Made by a program: the position numbers and the translations under genes
Shown: piece by piece, positions 41,033 to 51,486 of the stretch
How the letters are laid out: the number at the start of each line of letters is the position of its first letter
Position numbering within the stretch: position 1 is the first letter of the stretch
Notes under the pieces: model-generated
Told to the model about the DNA's origin: nothing
What the model saw: only the letters and a program-made list of their open reading frames with translations
The model's database searches: none
From: Herbihabitans rhizosphaerae
Lineage (GTDB): Bacteria > Actinomycetota > Actinomycetes > Mycobacteriales > Pseudonocardiaceae
Assembly: GCF_004216555.1 (NCBI RefSeq)
Contig: NZ_SGWQ01000005.1
Coordinates: forward strand, 124,001-188,000
DNA length: 64,000 nucleotides
Reading direction: 5' to 3'

Positions 41033-41827
41033 TCAGCCGATGGTCGTGTCGCCGAGCAGTGCCGGCCCGCACTGGGCGTCGACCACCACGATGCGGAACT
41101 TGGTGCCACCGGCACCGACAACCGGGATCACCGCGGCCACGCCGGGCTTGCCCTGGAACGTGGCCTCGCGAGCGCCGAGCGGCTTGACCGTGGCCGGCAC
41201 GCCGGCGGCGGCGAGGCACTGGCTGAACCGCTGCTCGGAGCCGAGCGCGCCGTAGTTCTTCTGGCTGAGGATGGCGCCCTGCTGCTTGCCGAGCGAGTCG
41301 CCGTCCAACGCGAGCGGGCCGTCGCTGGGCGGTGCGGTGGTGTTGGACGTCGGCGCGGCCACACCGGTGCCGTCGGTCTCGTTGCCGGGCACCACGGCGA
41401 TGGTGATCGCGGCCGCTGCGGCCGCTGCGGCGAACACTCCGCCGGCGATCGTCATCCGACGGTTACGCCTGCGGCGCGCGTCGTCCAGGCTGACCACCGG
41501 AGCAACCCCCGGCTGCTGCGGTGGAGCCGCCTGCTGCTGACCCGCCATGGCCGCCGCTCGGGCGGCCGACTCGGCCTCGATGGCCGCGTCCAACCTGGCC
41601 GCGAAGTGCGCCGGCATCGGCTCGAGCGGAGCGGCGCTCAGCCCGCCGAGGTCCACCTTGGTGGAGTCCAGCGCGGCGAGAATCTCGCGTGCTTCGGGAT
41701 CGGCGTTGACCTGAGGCCACAGCGACGCGGTCAGGTCGGGGTCCAACGCACCCGCATGCAGATCCGCGAGTACGTCGATGGACCACGGCGGCCCCGAGGC
41801 GCCGAGCCCCCGACCTTGATTCGTCAT
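41033..41827 (-). CDS. anti-sigma factor of the SigM system (RsmA-like)
   Basis: A 264-residue membrane protein with a cytoplasmic N-terminal domain (about 1-120; WSIDVLADLHAGALDP, then PAREILAALD-type helix). A transmembrane helix (about 124-147, RRMTIAGGVFAAAAAAAAIT) precedes an extracytoplasmic domain with two cysteines (FSQCLAAAG, DAQCGPALL). It overlaps the sigM stop, the usual cognate sigma/anti-sigma arrangement. No HxxxCxxC zinc motif is seen, so it is not a ZAS-type factor. The signal that releases SigM is not evident. Confidence 0.85.
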   Translation of the reverse strand: MTNQGRGLGASGPPWSIDVLADLHAGALDPDLTASLWPQVNADPEAREILAALDSTKVDLGGLSAAPLEPMPAHFAARLDAAIEAESAARAAAMAGQQQAAPPQQPGVAPVVSLDDARRRRNRRMTIAGGVFAAAAAAAAITIAVVPGNETDGTGVAAPTSNTTAPPSDGPLALDGDSLGKQQGAILSQKNYGALGSEQRFSQCLAAAGVPATVKPLGAREATFQGKPGVAAVIPVVGAGGTKFRIVVVDAQCGPALLGDTTIG

Positions 41828-42450
41828 GACCCCTCCCAGGTACGCCTGTCAGGCTTCCCTTGCCTGCTTGCTGCCTCACCTGGGACGTTCGCATCTGCAT
41901 CCGGGTTCCGCAGGTGCCCGAGAACTTTGGCGAGCTTGGCGCGACCCCGGGCACATCGGCTCTTCACGGTGCCTTCCGCGATGCCGAGTATCTTCGCCGT
42001 CTCGGCCACCGAGTATCCCTCGACGTCGACGAGCACGATGGGAACCCGCTGATCCTCGGACAGTTCGTGCAGCGCCTTCTGCACCAGGAGCCTGGTCTCC
42101 CGGTCCGACATCGCGTCCCTCGGCGTGACCGGCTCACCGGGCCCGGTCTCGGGCAGCGGCACGGTCGGGCGCGCCTGCTTGCGCCGCACCCGGTCAAGGC
42201 ACGCGTTCACCACGATGCGGTGCAGCCAGGTGGTGACCTGGGACTCGGCGCGGAACGAGCCGGCGGCGCGGAACGCGGAGATGAACGCGTCCTGCAGCGC
42301 GTCGGCGGCTTCCTCCGGGTCGCGCAGCGTGCGCAGCGCCACCGCCCACATGCGGTCGCGGTGACGGCGGACCAGCTCGGAGAACGCGCGCGGGTCACCA
42401 CCCGCGTGCGCCCTGATGAGATCGGCGTCCGACGCGGCTGCCGTGGTCAC
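41824..42450 (-). CDS. sigM: ECF RNA polymerase sigma factor SigM
   Basis: A 208-residue extracytoplasmic-function sigma factor. Region 2 reads FSELVRRHRDRMWAVALRTLRDPEEAADALQDAFISAFR; region 4 reads LSEDQRVPIVLVDVEGYSVAETAKILGIAEGTVKSRCARGRAKL. The C-terminal about 35 residues are hydrophilic. The position, upstream of the anti-sigma, trxB, trxA and cwlM and next to murJ, is that of mycobacterial sigM. It starts at GTG 42450. TATATT on the minus strand at 42507-42512 is a possible -10. Confidence 0.92.
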   Translation of the reverse strand: MTTAAASDADLIRAHAGGDPRAFSELVRRHRDRMWAVALRTLRDPEEAADALQDAFISAFRAAGSFRAESQVTTWLHRIVVNACLDRVRRKQARPTVPLPETGPGEPVTPRDAMSDRETRLLVQKALHELSEDQRVPIVLVDVEGYSVAETAKILGIAEGTVKSRCARGRAKLAKVLGHLRNPDADANVPGEAASRQGKPDRRTWEGS

Positions 42451-42548
42451 GAGACCACCCCGGCGGCCATCACGGGGACGGAGAGATCAGTGCCGGACAC
42501 GGGGTCAATATAACGGCAGTGACCCGCGCCACCGCGAAGACGTCTCGC

Positions 42549-44138
42549 CTATCGCGCGCGGAGGAACGTGACCTCGGTGATCTCCGACTGGAGCTTGCCC
42601 CCGCCGGCCAGCTTCGTGATCCACACGATCACGTACTGGGCCGGCTCGCCGTCCGGGATCGCGATCTCCGTGCTGCCCTCGTTCAGCTTGCCGCCGGCGA
42701 TCTTCTTCGTGTCGCCGAGACTGTCCGGCTTGGACGACGTGGCGGTGCGGATCTCCACTTCGGTGCCCGGACTCGGCGAGTCGATCCGGACCGAGGCCAG
42801 CTTCGTCTTGCCGTCCAGGGAGATCAGCAGCCCGACGCCAGGTTTGAACGACGGGAACTGCTGGCGGTAGTCGTCGGTCTGCCAGCCGGTGCGCGGATCG
42901 CCGTCGGTGGCCCGGCCGACCCGGCTCGGGTTGTCCGGCGCCTCCTTGACGTTGAAGAGCTTCGTGCCGGCGATCTTCACCGGCCCGCCGTTGGCCGGGG
43001 GTGGCGGCGGCTGGCCGTCCGTGTTCTGGCCCGGCGTCGAGGTGCCCGGCAGCGGCGGGGTGGCCGCGCCGCTCGGCGAGCCGTCGCCGAAGAAGCTGAC
43101 CAACTGGATGCCGATCCAGGCCAGCACCCCGACTGTGGCCGCGGCCAGCGCTGTCACGCCGAGCGCGAGCTTGCGCTTGCGGGCCCGGTCGTGCACCGGC
43201 CGCCGGGTGGTCCAGGTGAGGCCGTCGTCCCGGTCGTCGTTCTCGTCGGCGGCGATCGCGGAGATCAGCTCGGTCTGTTCCTCGCGTTCGGCGATCCCGG
43301 CGAGCGCCCGCTGGAACGCCGCACCGGTGCGGATCCCGGCGCGCGAGCTGTCCTCCAGGCTGCGCATCGCCGCCTCGGACATCTCGTCCGGTATTTGCGG
43401 CACCAGGGTGCGCGGCCGCACGACGACGCCGTCCGGCCCGGTCGGCGCGGCGGGGATGCCGTCCGGCCCGCCCGGCAGCGGCCACCGCCCGGTGAGCAGC
43501 AGGTACAGCACCGCGCCGAGCCCGCGCACGTCGTCGCGCAGGGTGGCGCTGGGCCGCGGGCCGGGGAACGCCAGCCGCAGCGAGGAGTCCGGGCTGACCC
43601 GGATCCGCTGCGGGTGGTCCACGCCGAGTACCAGCCCGGAGTGGTGCGCCTGCTCGACGGCCGAGGCCAGCGGCTCGACCAGCCGGGCGGCGGTGGTCGG
43701 CGGCAGCGGGTGCTCGGCGACCAGGTCGACCAGATCGGTGCCCTGCCCCCAGTCGGCCACCACGATGCCCAGCACGCCCTCGCTGGCGGTGATCCCGTTG
43801 CCGAGGCTCAGTACGTCCAGGACGCGCGCGACCGCGGAGTGCGAGAAGCGGGCTGCGTGTGCGGCCCGCTCCAATGTCCGTCTCGCGCCCTGGCCGGCCC
43901 GCTGGTCGCCAGGCTCACCGACCAGGACCGTCAGCGCGACGTCCCGGCGGAGCTGTCCGTCACGGGCACGCCAGAGGTGGGCGCCGGAGCGTTCGTCCAC
44001 GCCGAACTGGGCGAGCAGCCGATAGCGGCCGTCGCCGACCACGCCACCGGGGTGCAGCGACCCGCCGGTGGCGCGCAGGCTGGGCCCGCTTCCGGGTCTC
44101 TCCGCGCCGGGCATGTACTCGGTCCGCCTCGTGGTCAA
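42549..44138 (-). CDS. membrane pseudokinase with extracytoplasmic discoidin-like domain
   Basis: A 529-residue protein: an N-terminal kinase-like domain (about 32-285; GRYRLLAQFG, DVALTVLVG), a transmembrane helix (about 318-342), a Pro/Gly linker and a C-terminal beta-rich domain (about 390-529; GWQTDDYRQQFPSFKPGVGLLI, IAIPDGEPAQYVIVWITKL). The kinase core lacks the ATP lysine (ALTVL), the HRD motif (GLVLGVDHPQRI) and DFG, so it should not phosphorylate. In mycobacteria an equivalent pseudokinase is the C-terminal part of MurJ and binds FhaA; here it is a separate gene directly downstream of murJ. TTG 44138 is the longest start; ATG 44114 is an alternative. Confidence 0.85.
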   Translation of the reverse strand: MTTRRTEYMPGAERPGSGPSLRATGGSLHPGGVVGDGRYRLLAQFGVDERSGAHLWRARDGQLRRDVALTVLVGEPGDQRAGQGARRTLERAAHAARFSHSAVARVLDVLSLGNGITASEGVLGIVVADWGQGTDLVDLVAEHPLPPTTAARLVEPLASAVEQAHHSGLVLGVDHPQRIRVSPDSSLRLAFPGPRPSATLRDDVRGLGAVLYLLLTGRWPLPGGPDGIPAAPTGPDGVVVRPRTLVPQIPDEMSEAAMRSLEDSSRAGIRTGAAFQRALAGIAEREEQTELISAIAADENDDRDDGLTWTTRRPVHDRARKRKLALGVTALAAATVGVLAWIGIQLVSFFGDGSPSGAATPPLPGTSTPGQNTDGQPPPPPANGGPVKIAGTKLFNVKEAPDNPSRVGRATDGDPRTGWQTDDYRQQFPSFKPGVGLLISLDGKTKLASVRIDSPSPGTEVEIRTATSSKPDSLGDTKKIAGGKLNEGSTEIAIPDGEPAQYVIVWITKLAGGGKLQSEITEVTFLRAR

Positions 44139-44192
44139 CGCACACTCGCTCCCGTTCTACGCCGCGTCCCCTCTCCGCTGAAGCGACGGTCT

Positions 44193-44206
44193 CCTCGAAT
44201 TCGAGG
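44193..44206. promoter_or_regulatory. 14-bp palindrome between murJ and the pseudokinase gene
   Basis: CCTCGAATTCGAGG, a perfect palindrome in the 105-bp gap on the non-coding side of murJ. It is too short for a terminator alone and may be an operator or chance. Confidence 0.25.
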
Positions 44207-44243
44207 GTACGGGATGGAGCCGTTTCTCGAAGGTCCGTCGCGA

Positions 44244-45884
44244 CTAGCGGCGGCGCACCAAACGGGTGATCCGTGCGGTGGCCGCGTCCAGTTCACGCAC
44301 ACGGAGCGCGGTCATGATGCCGAATGTGACGAGTCCCCCAGCCAGAGTCCCCAGTACGAGGGAGAGCCAGGCGCCGCCCACCGTCTTGTTGCCGTCCATC
44401 CAGAGCACGACGGCCAGCGCGGCGGCAGCACCCCACACGGACGCGACGAACGTCTTCAGCACCGTGCGCACCACGGCCGATGTGCCGAGCCGGCCGAGCC
44501 GGGAGCGCAGCCACAGTTCGCCGACGATCGCGCCGACCACGAACGACAGCGAGTTCACGAAGGTCAGGCCGTAGACCAGGTCGTTGGCGTCCAGCAGTTG
44601 CGGACACAGATAGGACAGCGGGACCTTCACGGCCATCATCACGGCCATGATCAGCGTCGGGGTGCGCGAGTCCTTCATCGCGTAGAACACGCGCATCTGC
44701 AGCATGCAGATCGCGAACGGCAGCACGCCGAACGCGGCCGAGGTCACCGCCAGCCCGAGCCGGGTCGCCTGGTCGACGTCCGACTTGCCGAACGACACCA
44801 GCGCGATACCGATCGACGGTCCGAGCACAGTCATCAGCCCGCACAGCGGCCCCAGCATCACCGTGGACAGCCGGCTGCCCAGTGACAGGTCGTCCTTGAC
44901 CTTCTCGAAGTCCCCGTCGGCCGCGGCGCGACTCATCCTCGGCATGATCACGGTCAGCAGCGACACGCCGATCACGCCGTACGGGAACTGCAGCAGCAGC
45001 CAGGCATTGAAGTAGGTCGCCGCACCACCGCCCGCACCGTTGGTCGCGGTGTTGGTCACGGCGGACACACCGAGCTGCCCGAGCAGCGCGTAGGCGATCA
45101 CCCAGGCGGCCAGGCCGCCGAACTCGCCGAGCCTGCGGTCCCAGCCGAACCGCACGCGGAACCGGAAGCCGGTCTTGCGCAGCGCCGGGATCAGCACGAA
45201 CAGCTGCGAGGCGATACCGAGCGGGAACCCGATGCCGAGCACGAGGAGCTTCGGGTCGCTCATGGCGACCGGGTTGAGCGTGAGCTCGCCGGGCATGATC
45301 GCGTACAGCCCGATCACCGCGAACATGATCAGGTTGTTCGTCACGGGCGCCCAGCCGGTGGCGGCGAACCGGCTCTTGGTGTTCAGGATCGCCATCACCA
45401 TCGCCGACAGCCCCATGAACACGATGGCCGGCAGGATCAGGTAGGTGAACGCCTCGGTCAGCTCGGGGTTGGCCTCGGTCCCCTCGTCGCTGACGTAGAG
45501 GTTGGTCAGCTCGCGCGCGAAGATCATCGCCAGCGTGGTGCCGACCACCAGGATCGTGCAGCCGATCGTCAGTAGGCGCTGGGTGTAGGCCTCGCCCCGG
45601 TCGCGGTCCTCCTTCTGCGCGCGGACCAGCAGCGGCACCACCACGCTGGACAGCACGCCGCCGAGTAACAGCTCGTTGATGATCGTCGGAAAGCTGGACG
45701 CGACCGTGTAGGAGTCGTTGAGCTGGCCGAGGCCGACCACCCAGGCCAGCACGATCTTCCAGCCGAAACCGGTGATGCGGCTGACCAGCGTGGCGATCGC
45801 CAGGGTCGAGCTGGAGCGCGCCAGCGAAGGCGACGCCTCCGGCTGGACGCGCGGCATCATCATGGTCGCGTCGAGGTCACTCAC
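44244..45884 (-). CDS. murJ: lipid II flippase MurJ (MviN)
   Basis: A 546-residue membrane protein with about 14 helices, the MOP-superfamily flippase that moves lipid II across the membrane. It opens SSTLAIATLVSRITGFGWKIVLAWVVGLG, and GLSAMVMAILNTKSRFAATGWAPV and FPYGVIGVSLLTVIMPRMSRAAA are diagnostic. It starts at ATG 45884. It ends without the pseudokinase extension found in mycobacterial MviN; that function is encoded by the next gene. The gene upstream (DUF6049-like) is on the same strand 26 bp away, and order and strand match Rv3909-Rv3910. Confidence 0.95.
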   Translation of the reverse strand: MSDLDATMMMPRVQPEASPSLARSSSTLAIATLVSRITGFGWKIVLAWVVGLGQLNDSYTVASSFPTIINELLLGGVLSSVVVPLLVRAQKEDRDRGEAYTQRLLTIGCTILVVGTTLAMIFARELTNLYVSDEGTEANPELTEAFTYLILPAIVFMGLSAMVMAILNTKSRFAATGWAPVTNNLIMFAVIGLYAIMPGELTLNPVAMSDPKLLVLGIGFPLGIASQLFVLIPALRKTGFRFRVRFGWDRRLGEFGGLAAWVIAYALLGQLGVSAVTNTATNGAGGGAATYFNAWLLLQFPYGVIGVSLLTVIMPRMSRAAADGDFEKVKDDLSLGSRLSTVMLGPLCGLMTVLGPSIGIALVSFGKSDVDQATRLGLAVTSAAFGVLPFAICMLQMRVFYAMKDSRTPTLIMAVMMAVKVPLSYLCPQLLDANDLVYGLTFVNSLSFVVGAIVGELWLRSRLGRLGTSAVVRTVLKTFVASVWGAAAALAVVLWMDGNKTVGGAWLSLVLGTLAGGLVTFGIMTALRVRELDAATARITRLVRRR

Positions 45885-45909
45885 GGTCCAGGAACCCTAC
45901 GTCCGCGGC

Positions 45910-48105
45910 TCAGTCGATGCTCGGGGTGTCGGCTTTCGCCGCCCGATTGGCCCGCACCCTACGGAAGATTCGCAGGCCGGACAGCAGTACGAGCAGTCCG
46001 CCCGCGGTCCAGGTGACGGCGAGCGTGATCGTGCCGTACTCGGTCGAGGACAGGTCCAGCTTCTTCGGCTGGCTGAACGGCGTGTGGCCCGGCGTGGTGA
46101 TCGACACGGTCACCGCGAACCGGCCGGAGCGCAGCACCTCGGCGTCCACCCACTCGGTGCGCGCGTGCCCCGCGGCGACCGTGATGTCGGGCGGCTGCTT
46201 GGTGCTCAACCCGGCCGTCCGCGCGACCACGATCCGCACCTGCACCAGCACCGGAAGGGAGTTGCGCACGGTCACCGAGAACCGGCTCTCCCGCGAGGCG
46301 AGGCTCGCCGGGCGACCCGGCACCTCGACCTGGACCCGGCCCAGCAGCTCGCGCACCTGACCGTCGACCGCCTCGGCCGCGCGGTGGCCGCCGGCCGGGT
46401 CGGCCCGCCACGCGCTCGAGGTCGCTCGCAGCAGCCCGAACTGCAGCGGCGTGACCAGCGTGTGCGGCTCGACCTGGAGGGCGGCGTCCTTGGCCATCGC
46501 GCCGAGCAGGTCGCGCTGCACGGCGTTGACCCGCATCACCTCGGCGGTGATCGAGCCGGCGACCTCGGAGGTGCTGTCCTGCGCGCCGTACTCCATGCCC
46601 TCGGCGGTGCCTGCGGTCGGATCGGTCATGAGCCGCTGCACGGGTTTCGGCGCGACGTACTGCTGGTCGGCCAGCAGCGACACGCCGTCCAGCAGCGCCT
46701 CGAGGTCGGCGGAGGTGGCCGTCCACCGGCGCGGCGGCGTGATCAGCATCGAGTCGGCGCCGCCCCACGCCGCCCGGAAGAGCACCGCGGCCAACCCGTT
46801 CTGGCTGGCCGCGAGCCCCTGCGCGGTGCCGTTGTCGCCGGCCAGCAGCGAGGAGGTGAGCTGGTCGTAGGCCAGCGCCCGGCTGCCCGCCGGCAGTCCG
46901 CTGCGCAGCAGGTACGGCGTGCGGCCGGTGTCGCGGCGCAGCTTGGCCGGGTCGACCACGACGCTGACCGGCCCGTGGTGGCTGAGGTCGGACACGGTGC
47001 GCTGTTCGAGGGTGCCGCCGACCGGCCAGAGCAGCCCCGGTTGCGGCTGTACCGGGGCCAGCACCTCGCGCACCCGGTCGGTGCCCGCGCTCATCGCCTG
47101 CGTCTGCAGGTGTCCCGCTCCGGCGCGGGACAGGGCGTCGAGGTCCACGTCGGCGTAGGGCAGCGCGAGCACGCACTTGCCGTTGGTGAGCCGGCGCACC
47201 CGGTCCAGCCACTGCGTCGCGGGGGCGACCCCGATACCGGGTGCTGGGGGCCCGTCGCCGACCCGCACGAGGTAGCCCTTGGCCATCGCGGCGACGGTGG
47301 CCAGCAGGTCGGGGTCCACCGCGAAGCACAGGCTCTGACCGAGTGCCGGGTTCTTGGCGATCGCCAGGTCCGCGGCGTTGACCAGCGAGAACAGCCGCCC
47401 GCCCGGCGCGAGTGACGCGGTCAGCCCTTCGTCGGCGAGCACTTCCCGGTCGCCGACGGTCTGCACGATCCTCGGCCGCTCGTCGACCAGCGGCCACATC
47501 ATGGTGACGCCGGCCGGCACGCGCGGCTTCGGCGCCGGTGGGCTGGGCGCCGACCCGTTCACCGGCGCGGAGATCACCGGGAGCAGCAGGTTGGCGTACC
47601 CGAGGTTGGCGGCGTCCTTCGTGCCCGCCGGCTGGCCGTTCACGTTCACCCAGAGCTGGTACACGCCCGGCCTGTTGATCTTCAACGTGTTGTCGGCGCC
47701 GTTGACCGAGACGGCCAGCGTGACCGTCGTGCTGGCGCCAGGGCGGAGCGACCCCGCCTCGAGGAACCGGGACCGCTCGGTCTGGTCGGGCTTGGTCTGG
47801 GTCAGCGCGTCGCGCAGCTTGGACTCGCTGGTCAGCGGCGCGCCGCGCTCCAGCCGCACGTCCAGGTCGTCGATCGCGCGCTCACTGTTGTTGGTGAGCT
47901 TGGCGACCACGGTGATGCTCGGGGTGTCGGTGGTGACCACCCGAGGGGTGAGCTGCTCGACGGTGATCGACAGCCGGCTCGGCGCGTCCTGTACCGATCT
48001 GGGCGTCGTGGTGCCACCGCTGGGCTGGGCGGCGGCCGCCATCGGCCCTCCGACCGTCAACGCGATCGTCGCGAACAGGACGACCAGCGCCCTGGCACGT
48101 GTCAC
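45910..48105 (-). CDS. exported DUF6049-like membrane protein (Rv3909-type)
   Basis: A 731-residue protein with an N-terminal signal ([24 protein letters not shown]), a large extracytoplasmic region of Ig-like beta repeats ([42 protein letters not shown]), a central glycosidase-like part, and a C-terminal transmembrane helix (about 690-712) with a basic end. It lies between the Nudix gene (GTGA overlap) and murJ, the same neighbours as Rv3909, which suggests an envelope role near lipid II export. The molecular function is unknown. It starts at GTG 48105. Confidence 0.85.
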   Translation of the reverse strand: MTRARALVVLFATIALTVGGPMAAAAQPSGGTTTPRSVQDAPSRLSITVEQLTPRVVTTDTPSITVVAKLTNNSERAIDDLDVRLERGAPLTSESKLRDALTQTKPDQTERSRFLEAGSLRPGASTTVTLAVSVNGADNTLKINRPGVYQLWVNVNGQPAGTKDAANLGYANLLLPVISAPVNGSAPSPPAPKPRVPAGVTMMWPLVDERPRIVQTVGDREVLADEGLTASLAPGGRLFSLVNAADLAIAKNPALGQSLCFAVDPDLLATVAAMAKGYLVRVGDGPPAPGIGVAPATQWLDRVRRLTNGKCVLALPYADVDLDALSRAGAGHLQTQAMSAGTDRVREVLAPVQPQPGLLWPVGGTLEQRTVSDLSHHGPVSVVVDPAKLRRDTGRTPYLLRSGLPAGSRALAYDQLTSSLLAGDNGTAQGLAASQNGLAAVLFRAAWGGADSMLITPPRRWTATSADLEALLDGVSLLADQQYVAPKPVQRLMTDPTAGTAEGMEYGAQDSTSEVAGSITAEVMRVNAVQRDLLGAMAKDAALQVEPHTLVTPLQFGLLRATSSAWRADPAGGHRAAEAVDGQVRELLGRVQVEVPGRPASLASRESRFSVTVRNSLPVLVQVRIVVARTAGLSTKQPPDITVAAGHARTEWVDAEVLRSGRFAVTVSITTPGHTPFSQPKKLDLSSTEYGTITLAVTWTAGGLLVLLSGLRIFRRVRANRAAKADTPSID

Positions 48106-48650
48106 GGCAGCTCAACCTCATCCGGCGTCTTCGGGGTCCCCCGCTCGGGTGTACGCGGTGACTCGGAGAGTAGTTGTATCGCCTTGCGGGCCAACCGCCG
48201 CTCGTCGGTGTACGCCAACCGGGCGGCCAGGCCGTCCAGCGGTACCCAGGCCACCTCGGTCACCTCGACGTCCTCGTCGGACAGCTCGCCGCCGGTGGCC
48301 CGCAGCAGGAAGTGGTGCACGGTCTTGTGGATGCGCCGGCCGTCCGCGACGAACCAGTAGTCGATCGTGCCGAGCGGGCCGATCACCTCGCCGTCTATCC
48401 CGGTTTCCTCGGCGACCTCCCGAACCGCTGTCTGTTCCGGCGTCTCACCAGCCTCGATGTGCCCCTTGGGGAGTGACCACAGCAGTCGCCCGCGCCGGTC
48501 CAGCCGGCCGATGATCACGGCGTGGCGCTCGCCGTCGTCCAGCACCAGTCCCCCGGCCGAGGTCTCCTCGACGGTCACCAGCTTGCGGCCGCGTCGTCTC
48601 GAGCGGCGCCCCTTGGAGGCGCCACCGGTTCGGCCGGACGACGGGGGCAT
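48102..48650 (-). CDS. Nudix hydrolase (MutT4-like)
   Basis: A 182-residue pyrophosphohydrolase. The Nudix box is complete: [23 protein letters not shown] fits GX5EX7REUXEEXGU. The N-terminal 40 residues are basic and Arg-rich. In mycobacteria the gene beside pcnA and upstream of the Rv3909-murJ pair is mutT4, and the neighbours here match, so a similar role on a modified nucleotide is likely. The ATG at 48650 is taken as start; the longer frame to 48764 would overlap the divergent pcnA start. Confidence 0.85.
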   Translation of the reverse strand: MPPSSGRTGGASKGRRSRRRGRKLVTVEETSAGGLVLDDGERHAVIIGRLDRRGRLLWSLPKGHIEAGETPEQTAVREVAEETGIDGEVIGPLGTIDYWFVADGRRIHKTVHHFLLRATGGELSDEDVEVTEVAWVPLDGLAARLAYTDERRLARKAIQLLSESPRTPERGTPKTPDEVELP

Positions 48651-48718
48651 GCCAGCGATGGTAATCGTGGAACGGGGGTGACCATGGGTCCAGAACACGC
48701 TGGGTAAGGTGGTTCGCC

Positions 48719-50167
48719 GTGCCCGTAGAGTCCACGACACCCCGTTCGCAGGAGACCCGTGCACGACAGAACGCGGTGGTGGAACTGATGCGGATCTCGC
48801 CGATCGCGGACGAGCTGGCGACGCTGTTCGCCTCGGCCGGGCACAAGCTGTACCTGGTCGGCGGCAGCGTGCGGGACGCGATGCTGGGCCGGCTGGGCAC
48901 CGATCTGGACTTCACCACCGACGCGCGGCCGGACGCCGTGCTGGAGATCGTGCGCCCGTGGGCCGACGCGGTGTGGGAGACCGGGATCGCGTTCGGCACG
49001 ATCGGCGCGGCCAAGCGCGGCACGACGTGCGAGGTCACCACCTTCCGCGCCGATTCCTACGACGGGGTGAGCCGCAATCCCGAGGTGCGCTTCGGCGACT
49101 CGATCGTGGACGACCTGGTGCGCCGGGACTTCACGGTCAACGCGATGGCCATCGACTTGTCGACAAAGAAACTTGTCGACCCGCACGGCGGCATGGACGC
49201 GCTGGCCGCGAAGGCGCTGGACACGCCGCTGCGCCCGGAGGTGTCCTTCGCCGACGATCCCCTGCGCATGATGCGCGCCGCCCGATTCGTCAGCCAGCTC
49301 GAGTTCGTCCCGGCGCCGCGCGTCATCCAGGCGATGACCGACATGGCCGACCAGATCGAGCGGATCACCGTCGAGCGGGTGCAGGCCGAGCTGTCCAAGC
49401 TGATCTGCGGCGGCAAGCCGAGGCTGGGCATCGAGCTGCTGACGCACACCGGGCTCGCCGATCGCGTGCTCCCCGAGGTGCCCGCGATGCGCCTGGAGAT
49501 CGACGAGCACCACCAGCACAAGGACGTGTACCAGCACTCGCTGACCGTGCTGGACCAGGCGATCGACCTGGAGGACGGCGAGCCGGACCTGATCCTGCGG
49601 CTGGCCGCGCTGCTGCACGACATCGGCAAGCCGGACACCCGGCGGCACGTGCCCGGCGGCGGCGTCAGCTTCCACCACCACGAGGTGGTCGGCGCGAAGA
49701 TGACCCGCAAACGGCTGCGCGCGCTGAAGTACTCCAAGGAGATCATCGACGACGTGAGCCAGCTGGTGTACCTGCACCTGCGGTTCCACGGGTACGGCAA
49801 GGGCGAGTGGACCGACTCCGCCGTGCGCCGCTACGTCACCGACGCCGGTGATCTACTGGAGCGGCTGCACAAGCTGGTGCGCGCCGACTGCACCACGCGC
49901 AACCGGCGCAAGGCCGCGGCGCTCCGGCGCACCTACGACCACCTCGAGGAGCGCATCGAGCGGCTGCGCGCCCAGGAGGACCTCGCGAAGGTGCGCCCCG
50001 ACCTGGACGGCAACGAGATCATGAAGATCCTCGGCATCCCGCCCGGCCCGCTGGTCGGCAAGGCGTGGACGCACCTCAAGGAGCTGCGCCTGGACCGCGG
50101 CCCGCTCTCCCACGAGGACGCCATCGCCGAACTCCACACCTGGGCCCGCGACAACGGCATCGAATAG
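48719..50167 (+). CDS. pcnA: CCA-adding tRNA nucleotidyltransferase / poly(A) polymerase family
   Basis: A 482-residue enzyme with the nucleotidyltransferase head ([28 protein letters not shown], with GGSVRD and the DxD metal site), the [13 protein letters not shown] and [12 protein letters not shown] motifs (here [13 protein letters not shown]), and a C-terminal HD domain ([14 protein letters not shown]). It repairs or adds the tRNA CCA end. It starts at GTG 48719, diverging from the Nudix gene with 68 bp between, as in mycobacteria. The length is typical. Confidence 0.94.
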   Translation: MPVESTTPRSQETRARQNAVVELMRISPIADELATLFASAGHKLYLVGGSVRDAMLGRLGTDLDFTTDARPDAVLEIVRPWADAVWETGIAFGTIGAAKRGTTCEVTTFRADSYDGVSRNPEVRFGDSIVDDLVRRDFTVNAMAIDLSTKKLVDPHGGMDALAAKALDTPLRPEVSFADDPLRMMRAARFVSQLEFVPAPRVIQAMTDMADQIERITVERVQAELSKLICGGKPRLGIELLTHTGLADRVLPEVPAMRLEIDEHHQHKDVYQHSLTVLDQAIDLEDGEPDLILRLAALLHDIGKPDTRRHVPGGGVSFHHHEVVGAKMTRKRLRALKYSKEIIDDVSQLVYLHLRFHGYGKGEWTDSAVRRYVTDAGDLLERLHKLVRADCTTRNRRKAAALRRTYDHLEERIERLRAQEDLAKVRPDLDGNEIMKILGIPPGPLVGKAWTHLKELRLDRGPLSHEDAIAELHTWARDNGIE

Positions 50168-50211
50168 CGCGCGCCGGGGAACGAGAACCCTCGCCGGCAC
50201 CTCAGAGCAGC

Positions 50212-51486
50212 GTGCGGAAGACATCTCTTGTGCTGGTGCTGGCCGGCGTGCTGCTGACCGGTGTCGCCTGTGACGGCGAACCCGGTCCGGCGACGAGTGC
50301 GCCCGCCACCACGCCACCGCCGGCCGGCCCGCCACCACGGGCACCGCTGGTCGAGCCGATCAAGCTCAGCGACCGTCCACTGTGGACAAGCCCGATCGGC
50401 GAGGACGAATACCTTCCCCGGTTCACGGTGATGGGCGACGCGGTCGTGCACGCCACCCCGCACGGAGTCGGACCGGCGGGCAGCGTCCTGGTCGTGCACG
50501 ACGCGGCGACGGGTGCCGTCCGCTGGTCGGTCCGCAAGAGCGACCGGATCGGCCCGAACCGCGTCACCCTCGACCCGGACAACGTCCAGCATGTCCGCGG
50601 CCTGCTGATCGCGGCCTACCAGCAAAAGGACGTCCGGCTGCCCAACGGCCGTCCGGGACGGGAGGAGGGCCTGGTCGCGTTGTCGATGAGGGACGGCGGC
50701 GTGCGCTGGCAGTTGCCGCTGCTCCAAGACCGGATCGACGATCCGATGAAGACCGAACCCGAGCCGTACAAGACGGTCTCGCTCGCCGAGACGAGCAACG
50801 ACGAGATGATCCTCGCGACGATCCGCACCCGACACCACGACCGGCCGACCGAGCAGAGCGCGCTCGCCATCAGCCCGGTGGACCGGCGCACGCTGTGGAC
50901 GGCACCGGGTTTCGAGGCCGTGCAGATCATCGGTGGCGTGGTGCTCGGCGAGGTGCCGTCGAAGCGCCCGCTGGTCAACAAGCAGGACACGACCCCGGTG
51001 ACGGCCGCGGTGGACGCGCGGACCGGCGCACGCCGCTGGGATCTGCTCAACCGCGACCACACGGTGCTGGGGCCGCGGACCGACAACGGAGTTCTCGTCA
51101 CGGCACAGCCCGGCACATCGTCGCCGACGAAGATCCTGGTCGATCCGGAGACCGGCCGTGAGACGGCGCTGTCCTCCCTGTTCGGCACCACGTGCCACGC
51201 CGAGGGCCGGTTGATCGCCTGCGCGACCGACACCGACCTGCACACCTACGACACCGCGACAGGTGTCACCGAACGGGCGCCGCTCCCCGTTCCCGGTGCG
51301 CACGTGTCGAGGGTCTGGCGCCAGCGGGTCATCCTGCGGGACAACGTCGTGGTCGACCGAGCCGGCACGCGGATCGGCGGGCCGTTGCCGGGACGACCAC
51401 GGGAGTTCCGAGACGGGTACGCGCTGTTCGAAATCTCGTTGCCGGACAAGCAAAAGGGGTTCGCCGTCTACCGGCTCAGCGAGTGA
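50212..51486 (+). CDS. PQQ-repeat-like lipoprotein
   Basis: A 424-residue secreted lipoprotein with the lipobox LLTGVAC (Cys at about 21), a Pro/Thr-rich linker, and a beta-propeller of repeats of the PQQ type (LVVHDAATGAVRWSV, LVALSMRDGGVRWQL, TAAVDARTGARRWDL, LHTYDTATGVTERA). The propeller has no obvious catalytic residues, so a binding or scaffold role is likely. The GTG at 50212, 44 bp after pcnA, gives the lipoprotein signal MRKTSLVLVLAGVLLTGVAC. Its end overlaps the convergent zinc-ribbon gene by 11 bp. One GTCCACTGTGGAC palindrome lies at 50375. Confidence 0.8.
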   Translation: MRKTSLVLVLAGVLLTGVACDGEPGPATSAPATTPPPAGPPPRAPLVEPIKLSDRPLWTSPIGEDEYLPRFTVMGDAVVHATPHGVGPAGSVLVVHDAATGAVRWSVRKSDRIGPNRVTLDPDNVQHVRGLLIAAYQQKDVRLPNGRPGREEGLVALSMRDGGVRWQLPLLQDRIDDPMKTEPEPYKTVSLAETSNDEMILATIRTRHHDRPTEQSALAISPVDRRTLWTAPGFEAVQIIGGVVLGEVPSKRPLVNKQDTTPVTAAVDARTGARRWDLLNRDHTVLGPRTDNGVLVTAQPGTSSPTKILVDPETGRETALSSLFGTTCHAEGRLIACATDTDLHTYDTATGVTERAPLPVPGAHVSRVWRQRVILRDNVVVDRAGTRIGGPLPGRPREFRDGYALFEISLPDKQKGFAVYRLSE

